Below are positions 16,679-24,511 of a DNA stretch of 64,000 bases, piece after piece. The first letter of the stretch is position 1. Every line of letters starts with the position of its first letter. The notes beneath the pieces are model-generated. The model was not told the DNA's origin, ran no database searches, and saw only the letters and a program-made list of their open reading frames with translations. The stretch lies in contig NZ_CP102253.1 of the NCBI RefSeq assembly GCF_025145845.1, positions 1,240,001 to 1,304,000 of the forward strand, written 5' to 3'. A program made the position numbers and the translations under genes. This stretch comes from Alistipes shahii WAL 8301. Its GTDB lineage: Bacteria; Bacteroidota; Bacteroidia; Bacteroidales; Rikenellaceae.

Positions 16679-17203
16679 ATGAAAAAACAGATGATTTGGT
16701 CGAGCATGGACATGCTGGACGACGAGGCAAGAGAGCAGTACCAGGAATTGCAACGGGAGGTGCAGGAAGACGACACGTACACGGTCAGCGACGCCGAGTG
16801 GGCGGACGTGGTGTCCGGCTCCCTGACCGATGAACGCTTGAATCTGGATAAAAAAATCGAAGGCGTTATCATCGCGTTCGCCTCGGTGGGCACATGGAGA
16901 GGACCGCGGCAAGGGTACCAAATTCTGGGCAGCAACATTGCCGACATCCTGTACTCCCAATGCGACGACGCGGAGTGGTACGGAGACAGCTACAATATCC
17001 GGGGGCGCATGATACATCATGACGGCATGAATTACGCTTTGTACCGCATCGCCAAAGATAGAAGCGAGGCGGAACGCATCGCCGACAAGATCTATAGCGG
17101 AGAAATCGACGAAGTCGGTTTTCGCAAGAGAACACGTTCCCTCTATCCGTATGTCGCCGATATTTACGGCTGGAAGATCAGGCGCCGCAAGTTGCACGCT
17201 TGA
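16679..17203 (+). CDS. Hypothetical protein (174 aa)
   Basis: Starts MKKQMIWSSMDMLDDEAREQ, with an acidic N-terminal third and a basic C-terminus (WKIRRRKLHA). The central 'VGTWRGPRQGYQILGSNIADIL' is distinctive, but I cannot tie it to a known function. It is preceded by the repeated leader described for 16355-16678 and is not obviously part of an operon. Confidence 0.65.
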   Translation: MKKQMIWSSMDMLDDEAREQYQELQREVQEDDTYTVSDAEWADVVSGSLTDERLNLDKKIEGVIIAFASVGTWRGPRQGYQILGSNIADILYSQCDDAEWYGDSYNIRGRMIHHDGMNYALYRIAKDRSEAERIADKIYSGEIDEVGFRKRTRSLYPYVADIYGWKIRRRKLHA

Positions 17204-17611
17204 AAGTGGCACACGTGACCTTGAAATACCGCAACCGTCCGAAGGATGTGTTGCGGTATTTTGCACTCAAATCGGGGCCATCCTCTTATACCAAACAGTC
17301 TGTCTTACGCTGTCCCGACGGCCCGGCTACCCATTCATTGCGCATACGCCTTTCCCTTTTCTATCCGCTTCGCCTTGTACCCGGTTCGCAAGCCGCTTGT
17401 TTATTCTGCGAAATTGATTGCCGGCTGCCGGCCCTGTCAAGGACCGCTTTTGGCTGGCTGGCGGAAAATCTTCCTCCCCGGACTAAACGGCGAGTGTATT
17501 TTCCGCATCCTCCTTGCCTGGCCCGGCCGTCAATCCCGCAGGCAGAAAAACAATCGGCCTTCGGTACAGGACTACCGGAGGGGAAAAAGAGAAATTTAAA
17601 TCTTTATAGAC
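17204..17611. other. 400-bp non-coding, pyrimidine-rich gap
   Basis: No supportable gene. It ends with CCTTCGG, then ACTACCGGAGGGGAAAAAGAG immediately upstream of the next ORF, a diverged version of the leader blocks at 16.6 and 36.2 kb. Confidence 0.45.
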
Positions 17612-17890
17612 ATGAACGGAATGAACAAGACAGAAGGAATGACGGTAGAGGAGGTAATGCGCCGGGACAAGAGATTCAGATACATGTTGCTGGCGCGGCT
17701 GCAATCGGACTGCGAGTATTACCTCGGTTTCGGTAACAGGAGTACCGGCCGCTTGTGGGCCGGCGATGAAGCGCGGCAAATCGAGTGGATGACCCGACTT
17801 TACGACGGTTTTCCTGAAGACGAAAAACCCCGGTGGCTGACCCGTGAGGAGATTGCGGAGTATGCCAACCGGATGCTTGTGGACCGATGA
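17612..17890 (+). CDS. LPD11-like small protein (92 aa)
   Basis: The pattern 'RRDKRFRYMLLARLQSDCEY' ... 'LWAGDEARQIEWMTRLYDGF' ... 'WLTREEI' resembles stand-alone LPD11 proteins of Bacteroidales conjugative elements. The molecular role is not established. Soluble, no signal peptide. A strong terminator follows 39 bp downstream. Confidence 0.6.
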   Translation: MNGMNKTEGMTVEEVMRRDKRFRYMLLARLQSDCEYYLGFGNRSTGRLWAGDEARQIEWMTRLYDGFPEDEKPRWLTREEIAEYANRMLVDR

Positions 17891-17928
17891 ACCCGAAGAG
17901 CGAGGCGGCGTAAGGGCTGTCTACCAAA

Positions 17929-17961
17929 AAACGCAACCGCCGTTGACAGGCGGTTGCGTTT
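17929..17961 (+). terminator. Strong terminator
   Basis: AAACGCAACCGCC (17929-17941) and GGCGGTTGCGTTT (17949-17961) form a 13-bp perfect stem with A- and T-runs on both sides, so it can also stop leftward transcription from the HU gene. Confidence 0.85.
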
Positions 17962-18016
17962 TTCATTGTCCGACGGGGCCGAATGATACCATGCTACCCC
18001 TGACAGGACCAGCGTT

Positions 18017-18307
18017 TTATCCTTTTTTATTCCCCTCTTTTACTGCCTCCAGAAATACTTTGGATGGCTTGAAGGCGGGGATGGAATGGGCTGGAATAAC
18101 CATCGTCGTGTTCTTCGTGATGTTGCGAGCCACTTTTTCGGCCCTCTCTTTGACGATGAAACTGCCGAACCCCCGCAAGAACACATCTTCTCCGGCGATC
18201 ATCGTCTCCTTTATGTTTCTCATAAATGCTTCCACAACGGCCTCCGCTGCCGTTTTTTCTACCCCGGTCTGATGTGTGATCAGGGCAACTAACTCGGCTT
18301 TTGTCAT
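18017..18307 (-). CDS. HU/IHF-family DNA-binding protein
   Basis: A 96-residue histone-like protein. MTKAELVALI at the start, 'VFLRGFGSFIVKERAEKVARN' (beta-arm base) and IPAHSIPAFKPSKVF at the end match the family along its whole length. Such proteins bend DNA, and those carried on mobile elements commonly assist integrase or relaxosome complexes; that is inference here. Single gene on the minus strand, facing the strong terminator at 17929-17961. Confidence 0.9.
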   Translation of the reverse strand: MTKAELVALITHQTGVEKTAAEAVVEAFMRNIKETMIAGEDVFLRGFGSFIVKERAEKVARNITKNTTMVIPAHSIPAFKPSKVFLEAVKEGNKKG

Positions 18308-18385
18308 TTCAGTTCTTGTTTTATGTGAGTTTTATGCGATAACGATATTGTCTTTTCCATGAGATGCGGCATGCGATTCCGCAGT

Positions 18386-18490
18386 CTAACGGTCGCGCTG
18401 ATAGTCGCTTTTGCCGAATCCTCCGAGCAGAACCCTCACGATGCCGCAGAATAGATAGAATCCTGCCAATACGATAATAATATCTAACAT
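18386..18490 (-). CDS. Putative single-span membrane peptide (34 aa)
   Basis: MLDIIIVLAGFYLFCGIVRV followed by a charged tail (KSDYQRDR) forms one clear membrane segment. It is too short to be secure, and there is no visible operon partner. I choose the internal ATG at 18490, because the longer upstream frame is not protein-like. Confidence 0.35.
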   Translation of the reverse strand: MLDIIIVLAGFYLFCGIVRVLLGGFGKSDYQRDR

Positions 18491-18596
18491 AGCTTCCGAA
18501 TTAAAGATTATACCCCATATAAAGATATGCAAAATCGGCGAAAAAGCAATACAGGGTGGCGTTCCCTTCTGTTTTCCCCCGTGTGCCGCCGGTCGG

Positions 18597-19226
18597 TTAT
18601 TTTGTCTCGTCCTGTTGCTTTTTGACACGCGGGCCGCTGGTTCTGCCGCGGTTGAGATATACGCCGTATTTGTTGAGTACGCGCCATATTGAGCTTTTGC
18701 TGTTAAAGCCGCTCACCTCCCAGATGTCGTCGATCGAATAGCCGTTGTTGTACATATCCACGATGGTTTTTTCCCGTTCCGCCCTCGACATGGCCTTCTT
18801 CGTTACCGGTGGCTTGATGGTTTGTTGCAGTTGCATGATATGGCTGGACGACTTGCGTAACACGGCTACCTCTTCGGGCAGGGCCCCGAACATCTCCAGT
18901 ACCTGGGCTGCCGTTGTATCGGGAAACAGTTCGCCCAGGGTGTCGATTTTGTCGTGGATGGATACCAGGCGCACCACCTTGATCCGGCACAGCTCGACGA
19001 GTGCGGCCAGCCCGCGCAAGTCGCGCACGGCGTTGCTGAATTTGGCCACTACCAGTTCGTCGCCTCTGCCGAGGCTTGCCATGAGTTGTTTCCACTGCGG
19101 CCGGAGCGCCTCGTGGGCGCACTCTTCCTCGACCACCTGTACACACCCGTATTGTCGCATCCATTCTTTGTCCGCATCGAGCGCGTCATAGGAATTAGCC
19201 TTGAATATGTAACCCACCTTTGCCAT
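18597..19226 (-). CDS. Serine recombinase-like protein with degenerate active site
   Basis: A 209-residue protein with the resolvase/invertase layout. The N-terminal catalytic-type domain contains MAKVGYIF, then YGCVQVVEEE, LRPQWKQLMASL, and GDELVVAKFSNAVRD. A C-terminal HTH follows (SRAEREKTIVDMYNNGYSID ... SSIWRVLNKYGVYL). Where active enzymes have Y-A-R-V-S, this has Y-I-F-K-A, so the nucleophilic serine and its neighbouring arginine are missing; the usual KLDRLAR motif is altered to KFSNAVR. It is probably a DNA-binding regulator rather than a recombinase. ATG 19226 (MAKVGY) is preferred over the ATG four codons upstream. Confidence 0.75.
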   Translation of the reverse strand: MAKVGYIFKANSYDALDADKEWMRQYGCVQVVEEECAHEALRPQWKQLMASLGRGDELVVAKFSNAVRDLRGLAALVELCRIKVVRLVSIHDKIDTLGELFPDTTAAQVLEMFGALPEEVAVLRKSSSHIMQLQQTIKPPVTKKAMSRAEREKTIVDMYNNGYSIDDIWEVSGFNSKSSIWRVLNKYGVYLNRGRTSGPRVKKQQDETK

Positions 19227-19280
19227 ATCTCTATACACTGTTTAGGATAACGGACACAAAGATAAGATTTTAATTCGATA

Positions 19281-19400
19281 AAATCATATTCAGAGTTGAA
19301 ATCCTCTGAAATCATACTCTAAAATTACTCTTTATTGCACTTGTTTTCATTGATAATCATATTGTTGAATATGATATTTGTTTTTATGTAAAATATGATT
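19281..19400. promoter_or_regulatory. Cluster of AATCATATT repeats between divergent genes
   Basis: AATCATATT or its complement AATATGATT recurs in the AT-rich gap: 19281-19290, 19309-19317 (one mismatch), 19355-19363, 19368-19377 (opposite strand, diverged end) and 19391-19400 (opposite strand). A further copy at 19474-19484 lies inside the start of the next gene. The repeats fill the divergent promoter region of the degenerate recombinase and the lipoprotein gene, so an operator array is likely. Confidence 0.5.
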
Positions 19401-19462
19401 CCTATTTGCTATCTTATTGAAAATAATATATAGATTTGCGGCTAATGATATGAATTTGGGAT

Positions 19463-20512
19463 ATGAAAAATAGAAAATCATATTCAAGATGTCCGGCGCT
19501 TTTAGCCGTATTGACCGTCTGTTCGACCGTCTTGTTCCTGTTCTCTTCGTGCGGGAGCGGAAACGGCAAACCGTCGTCCGTGGGCTCGGACGATCCTGCC
19601 GACACCTACCGCGGGTACCTGTCCGAAATACGGCGCTTGGACCACCTGACGGCCAAAAAACTGGCGGGACACCTTAAACGGTGGCAGACCGTAAAGGATT
19701 CCGTTTTTGCACGCCTGCGACGGGACACGCTCGGCCTGCCTGGTTCCGATGCCTGTAAGGTGTGCGAGGGGATACACGATTCGCTCCGCATCGAGTTCTC
19801 CCGTCTGGCCTTGTCGGGGCCACGCACTTACGGGGAGCTGCTCATGCTCAAGGAGCGGCTCTCGCCCTACGCCGCGGACGAGGAGCTGCGCCGCGCGGCC
19901 GAAACGGTTCGCCCGTTTTTCGCCTCTCTGGACGGCCATCCGGCCTGTCGTGACGACAGGCGACAGGTGCTTTCGACCTACCGGGCGCTGCTCGCCGAAA
20001 GCATCCGCGACGGCATCCACAGCCGCGATGACCTGACCGCCTACATCGCAAGAGAAGATGCCGTCTTTCGGGGCTTCCTCACGCATCTGCACGAGCTCGG
20101 AAGCTCGGACGTGGCCGACATCGCATGCGATACCGAACGCTGCTGCTCGCAGGTCTTCCTCGCCGCCGGGCGCGGCGAGATCGCCTGGCGGGATGCCATG
20201 CTCTTTCTGGCGATGCGCACGGGCCGCCGGCTGATACAGAACGCCCATACCTGCATCGACGACATCCGGAACCGGCGGGTCAAAACGCCGCAGCAGGCGT
20301 GTGCCTACATCTGGATGCTCCTCCAGCCCTATGCTTCCATGGACGGCCTTTGCCTCGCGCTGCTCTCTCCGCAAGAGCGCGAGCGCCTCGACGAGATCGC
20401 CGCGCAGACCTCGGCCGCGTTCGAGGCGTTGGGCTCAATTCTGCAATCGACGGGCGACCGACAAGACGAATTGCCCGGAATGCTCATGGAGGCATTTATT
20501 CACACGCTGTAA
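19463..20512 (+). CDS. Lipoprotein of unknown function (349 aa)
   Basis: The N-terminus has a signal peptide ending in the lipobox LFSSC (Cys about 30), so the mature protein should be lipid-anchored in the envelope. The mature part is helical and charged, with several cysteines, and shows no known domain. It heads a rightward cluster (19463-25984) whose members lie 2-50 bp apart or overlap and which leads to the relaxase gene, so a role in the transfer or maintenance unit is plausible. The AATCATATT repeat array lies upstream. Confidence 0.72.
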   Translation: MKNRKSYSRCPALLAVLTVCSTVLFLFSSCGSGNGKPSSVGSDDPADTYRGYLSEIRRLDHLTAKKLAGHLKRWQTVKDSVFARLRRDTLGLPGSDACKVCEGIHDSLRIEFSRLALSGPRTYGELLMLKERLSPYAADEELRRAAETVRPFFASLDGHPACRDDRRQVLSTYRALLAESIRDGIHSRDDLTAYIAREDAVFRGFLTHLHELGSSDVADIACDTERCCSQVFLAAGRGEIAWRDAMLFLAMRTGRRLIQNAHTCIDDIRNRRVKTPQQACAYIWMLLQPYASMDGLCLALLSPQERERLDEIAAQTSAAFEALGSILQSTGDRQDELPGMLMEAFIHTL

Positions 20513-20524
20513 ACCTCATTCGCA

Positions 20525-20977
20525 ATGAATATGCTACGACACTTTTATAACGACTTCATGGCGCTCGTTCCGCTGCAACTGCCGCAGTTGATCGACGTGA
20601 CGACGATGGAAAAGCCGCAGTTCTACGGCGATTACGTGCTGCTTACCTTCCCGCTCCGGGACTCTTACGACCTGGAGGAGGTCATGGATATGTTCGAGGA
20701 TGACATGGAGCTCATCACGCTCTACCACCATATCCCCATGCGTGTCGGCGAGTTCGGCTATAGTACGTGCGCCTATTCCAATCCCGCCTTCGGACAGATG
20801 TTCAAGATGAACGCCCGGACGGAAGAGGACGGCAAGGTGCATGTCGTCGTCGCCACCGTTTACGATTCGCTGGAGCTGATGTACGGCGATCTGTGCCTCG
20901 ACCTCGAACTCCATGCCCGCAGCGGCACGTTCAAGTACAAGAAGATCAAGGAGGAAGTACTGATGGATTTCCTGTAA
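20525..20977 (+). CDS. Hypothetical protein (150 aa)
   Basis: A soluble acidic protein starting MNMLRHFYNDFMALVPLQLP. It is not recognised. It starts 12 bp after the lipoprotein gene and ends 11 bp before the next start, so it is part of the pre-mob cluster. No motif indicating activity. Confidence 0.65.
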   Translation: MNMLRHFYNDFMALVPLQLPQLIDVTTMEKPQFYGDYVLLTFPLRDSYDLEEVMDMFEDDMELITLYHHIPMRVGEFGYSTCAYSNPAFGQMFKMNARTEEDGKVHVVVATVYDSLELMYGDLCLDLELHARSGTFKYKKIKEEVLMDFL

Positions 20978-20988
20978 ACGACCGAGCC

Positions 20989-21384
20989 ATGCGAAACACG
21001 TTGTACCGACAGATGGTCTACTGGATCAACATGTACCGAACATGGATAAAGGTTGCCGACGATAACCTCTACAAGGAGCATATCATTTCAAGAAGCGACC
21101 GTACCGATTACGTCGTTTCCCGCACGCTGGTGCTCCGGGCGTTCAAAGCGAACGGTCAGTACGCCGAGGGTACGACCTGGGAGATCCCCGAACACGAACT
21201 GGACAGGGCGCTGGCCACCCACCGCAAGCAGGACGCTTCGTTCCGGCAGCGCATCAAGAAGGCGGCCATGTACCTTTCCCCCGCGGATGCCGAGGCCATT
21301 ATCCGCTTGGCGACCTACGGTATTGTCCGCCTGGAACTCGTGATACCGCCCGTTCCCGTGCGTGAAAAACCCTACTACCTATGA
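20989..21384 (+). CDS. Hypothetical protein (131 aa)
   Basis: Basic protein starting MRNTLYRQMVYWINMYRTW, mostly helical in appearance. Family unknown. The stop codon overlaps the next start (ATGATG at 21381), so the two are coupled. I take ATG 20989, because the upstream part of the frame lies inside the previous gene. Confidence 0.62.
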   Translation: MRNTLYRQMVYWINMYRTWIKVADDNLYKEHIISRSDRTDYVVSRTLVLRAFKANGQYAEGTTWEIPEHELDRALATHRKQDASFRQRIKKAAMYLSPADAEAIIRLATYGIVRLELVIPPVPVREKPYYL

Positions 21385-21950
21385 TGTGGATTGCCGTACA
21401 CCTCGCCTTTGCCGCACTGCCTTTTGTGCTTACAGCGGCATTGTATAGCAGGAAGCGCCGCTTTCCGGCAGGAGAGGGCGACGCCCGGGCACGCGACGCC
21501 AAGGCCCGTAAATTCTACGCGCAGCTCTTGCTCGTCCTGCTGCTCCTGTACCACTATGCCTATACGAACGGACACCCCAGCGGCTTCGGCGTCCTGCTCT
21601 CTACCGGAGCGTGTGCCGCATTGTTCTCCTCCCGGCGGACGGACCGGTGGCTGCGCGGTTTGTCCGGCCGGCCGCGGGCCTTTGCCGAGCTCGCGCTCGC
21701 GGCCGTGGCTATCGGCTTCGTGCCCGGTCTGTACCCCGTGGCCGTTACTGCCGCCTACTGCCTTTTGGCAGCTCTGTTCTATCCCTCCGCTCGGGCCATG
21801 TCCGAATGCGACGGCAAGGAGGTGGAGCCCGGACGGGCGGAGCCTCCCGCAACATCTGCCGTGCCCCATCGCTACGATCATCGCGCAGGGTTGCCGCATG
21901 ATGCGGACGGCGGCAGCTCCGACATATCCGCACACGATTATCATCAATAA
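21381..21950 (+). CDS. Membrane protein (189 aa)
   Basis: Four hydrophobic segments are visible: residues about 3-22, 45-62 (FYAQLLLVLLLLYHY), 70-87 and 103-136 (the last possibly two spans). A polar, histidine-rich C-terminal tail follows (SAVPHRYDHRAG ... SAHDYHQ). Family unknown. It overlaps the preceding gene by 4 bp and ends 11 bp before the HTH gene, in the cluster leading to the relaxase. Confidence 0.62.
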   Translation: MMWIAVHLAFAALPFVLTAALYSRKRRFPAGEGDARARDAKARKFYAQLLLVLLLLYHYAYTNGHPSGFGVLLSTGACAALFSSRRTDRWLRGLSGRPRAFAELALAAVAIGFVPGLYPVAVTAAYCLLAALFYPSARAMSECDGKEVEPGRAEPPATSAVPHRYDHRAGLPHDADGGSSDISAHDYHQ

Positions 21951-21961
21951 TATCGACGAAT

Positions 21962-22786
21962 ATGGAAAACAAGAAAAGAATGCCGGCCACGGTGCTGGCA
22001 CAAATGGAGGTTTTCGACTACCTCAAGGAAAAAGTCGGCGAACGAAAGACGAGAACGGAAGCCTACTGCGACCTGTTGGACAAGGCGATGGCAGGATTCG
22101 TCTCTTCGTATTTGAGGCGCCAGGATTATGAACTCCGGCCCTGCCAGTGCCATGTTACCGTTTCCGACCTGGCTGTGGAGTGGCGCTGGCACCGCGCTAC
22201 CGTCCGTTCCTTTCTGGACACGCTGGAGTCGTTTGGTCTGCTGACGCGCATCCGTCTTCCCAAGAGCGTGGTCATTACCATGGCCGTGCAGTCCGGACAG
22301 CCTGCTCCGGCGGACGATGTACAGTCCGTATCCGGCCTTGCCGCGCAACTGCGGGAGGTACTGTCCGATTGGGTGGTCGGCTATGCGGACTCCTCCGCGA
22401 CCGGCTCGGCGTGCGGACAGCTCGTCCGTAGCGCGATGACCGCATCCGGCGTCCGCGTCGATCCGGATAAGGCGTCGAAAGACGACGATCCGCTGGCGGT
22501 CGGAATCCATGCGACGGCTATGGGGTGTATCGCCCTGGCTGCCATGCAGCGCGTGCTGCGCCGGTCGAGGTTCGACGATCGTCTGGAGTTCATGGATTTC
22601 TTCCGTCTCGATCTCGGCGGGGAGTGGTCGTCGCTCATCGAGACCTCCAAGGTGCTTGCGGGGCTCATTCTCGATGCCGAAGCGGACGGGACGACCACAG
22701 AGCCGGACGCAACGCAAGAGGGCCTCAAATCGTTCCGCAAGTCCTTTCTGGCGCTTGCGGCACACGTACTGGAGGAGGCGGATTGA
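21962..22786 (+). CDS. Winged-helix DNA-binding protein upstream of the relaxase
   Basis: A 274-residue protein. Residues 65-100 (VTVSDLAVEWRWHRATVRSF, then LESFGLLTRIRL) form a clear winged helix, with 'RATVRSF' as recognition helix and a basic wing. The C-terminal half is helical and acidic, without a known domain. Its place directly before the putative oriT and mobV suggests a relaxosome accessory or repressor of mobilization genes (inference). A replication initiator is the alternative. Confidence 0.65.
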   Translation: MENKKRMPATVLAQMEVFDYLKEKVGERKTRTEAYCDLLDKAMAGFVSSYLRRQDYELRPCQCHVTVSDLAVEWRWHRATVRSFLDTLESFGLLTRIRLPKSVVITMAVQSGQPAPADDVQSVSGLAAQLREVLSDWVVGYADSSATGSACGQLVRSAMTASGVRVDPDKASKDDDPLAVGIHATAMGCIALAAMQRVLRRSRFDDRLEFMDFFRLDLGGEWSSLIETSKVLAGLILDAEADGTTTEPDATQEGLKSFRKSFLALAAHVLEEAD

Positions 22787-22902
22787 CCCGAAGGCCGGAA
22801 ACGGAGTTTGTATAACCCCGACAATCCGCCCCTGTTCCGGCCAGGCATTCTGCCGGTTGTAGCGGGCACGCGGGCTTGCCCGCCTGCCACCAAACGAAGG
22901 GT

Positions 22903-22920
22903 GGGGTAGCTCAATACCCC
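22903..22920. other. Candidate oriT hairpin upstream of the relaxase gene
   Basis: GGGGTA (22903-22908) and TACCCC (22915-22920) form a 6-bp stem with loop GCTCAA, about 85 bp upstream of mobV. Another stem, GCGGGC / GCCCGC, lies just to its left near 22862-22883. MobV relaxases nick beside short inverted repeats directly upstream of their own genes, so this is the best oriT candidate of element 1. Confidence 0.45.
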
Positions 22921-23003
22921 TACCGGCTGACGCCGGCGGGAGCGGTGTCCGGACAAGCAGCAAGCTGGGACACGGCGGATTGTCCGAATCAACGCGAAAA
23001 AGT

Positions 23004-24458
23004 ATGGCAAAAGCAAAACAGGTACTCGATGTCCGGGTATCGAAAGGCATCACGACATCGCAGAGCAACGAACATCAGCGCCGTTGGACGGAGAAGGGAT
23101 GGGAACAGGCGCTCGAAAAGGGCAATTACGACCCCAGCCGGGAACATCTGAACTTCGAGATCGTGTCCGGCAAGGTCCGTCCCGTCGACAAAAGCCGCAG
23201 TATTCCTGAACGGATGGCTGAAATATTGGACCGGCGCGGGATCAAGGACCCCAACGAGGGGCTGGACGAACCGAAATACCGCACGGTGGTCAATATCATC
23301 TTCGGCGGTTCCCGGGACCGCATGCGCGAACTGGCGTTCGGTTCGCAGAAGGTAAATTTCGATAAGGGGGCGGACAATTCCGACGTCGAGCGGAAGCGCG
23401 ACATCGAACGCTGGGCGAAGGATGTCTATGCGTTTGTCAGCGGCAGATACGGCGAGCAGAACATCGCCGCCTTCATTGTACACCTCGATGAAATAAACCC
23501 GCATGTACACTGTACGCTGCTGCCGATCAAAGACGGCCGCTTTGCATACAAGGAGATATTCGCCGGAAAGGACAAGTACGAGTTCAGCCAGCGGATGAAA
23601 CAGCTTCATACAGATTTTTTCACCGAAGTCAATACGAAGTGGGGGATGTCGCGGGGACGGAGCGTTTCCGAAACGGGCGCCCGGCATCTCACGACCGAGG
23701 AGTACCGCCGTATGCTTTCGGAGGAGTGTACGACCTTTGAGGAGAATATCGATCGCCATCGAAAGGTGCTTTTCTCCATCCAGTCGGACATCCGGCTGGC
23801 AGAGCGCCGGGTCAAGGGACTTACCACGATGGTCGATAACCTCGAAAAGTCGAAGGCTGAAAAGCAGGCGCAGCTATCGGCAGCCGAACGCGATCTGGCA
23901 GCCAACAGCGACGATGCGGCGGAGCTGGAGATGCTGATCGAGTCGTTGCAAAAGGAGCTGCAAGGTATCGACAGACAACTGGCCGACAAGCAGGGTAAAC
24001 TACAGGCAGCCGACCGGCAACTCGCCGACCTCAAAGAGAACATGGATGCCGTCCAGCAACGCACGGAGGAGCTCCGGGCGGAAGCCTACCGGTACTCGCG
24101 AGATGTCCACTCCAAAGTGGACACGCTGCTCAAAGACGCCCTGCTGGAAGGTCTGGTCGGCGAATACCGGAACCTGTCGGCACGGCTGGACGCTCCGCAG
24201 CGGCAACTGTTCGACGACACGCTCGTACAGGCAATCGCGGAACAGGGCGCGGAGGTCATGCACTGCGCGACGATGCTCTTCCTCGGGATGGTCGACGATG
24301 CCACTACATTTGCCGAAACGCACGGCGGCGGAAGTGGCGGAAGCGACCTTAAGTGGGGGCGCGACGAAGACGAGGACAACCGCGCATGGGCACTCCGCTG
24401 CATGAGGATGGCCAGCCGCATGATGCGCCCGGCCATCGGCAAAAAGCCCAAGCGATAA
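23004..24458 (+). CDS. mobV: MobV-family relaxase
   Basis: A 484-residue plasmid-mobilization (Pre/Mob) relaxase that would nick oriT and pilot the strand. The signature HLDEINPHVHC (residues 160-170) provides the metal-binding histidines, and the N-terminus 'KQVLDVRVSKGITTSQSNEH' is typical of Bacteroidales MobV proteins. Residues about 240-360 are a long coiled coil (KSKAEKQAQLSAAERDLA, LADKQGKLQAADRQLADLK). I take ATG 23004 (MAKAKQ); the frame opens at 22980. No type IV secretion genes are present, so the element is mobilizable, not self-transmissible, within what is visible. Confidence 0.9.
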   Translation: MAKAKQVLDVRVSKGITTSQSNEHQRRWTEKGWEQALEKGNYDPSREHLNFEIVSGKVRPVDKSRSIPERMAEILDRRGIKDPNEGLDEPKYRTVVNIIFGGSRDRMRELAFGSQKVNFDKGADNSDVERKRDIERWAKDVYAFVSGRYGEQNIAAFIVHLDEINPHVHCTLLPIKDGRFAYKEIFAGKDKYEFSQRMKQLHTDFFTEVNTKWGMSRGRSVSETGARHLTTEEYRRMLSEECTTFEENIDRHRKVLFSIQSDIRLAERRVKGLTTMVDNLEKSKAEKQAQLSAAERDLAANSDDAAELEMLIESLQKELQGIDRQLADKQGKLQAADRQLADLKENMDAVQQRTEELRAEAYRYSRDVHSKVDTLLKDALLEGLVGEYRNLSARLDAPQRQLFDDTLVQAIAEQGAEVMHCATMLFLGMVDDATTFAETHGGGSGGSDLKWGRDEDEDNRAWALRCMRMASRMMRPAIGKKPKR

Positions 24459-24511
24459 ACGGCATCATCTCCCGCAACGAATGAAAGTATAACAGGTAAA
24501 ACGATTGGATA

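Noticed and set aside
19281..19484. CRISPR array
   Set aside because: Repeats are only 9-10 bp, occur on both strands and have irregular spacing; no cas genes are present.
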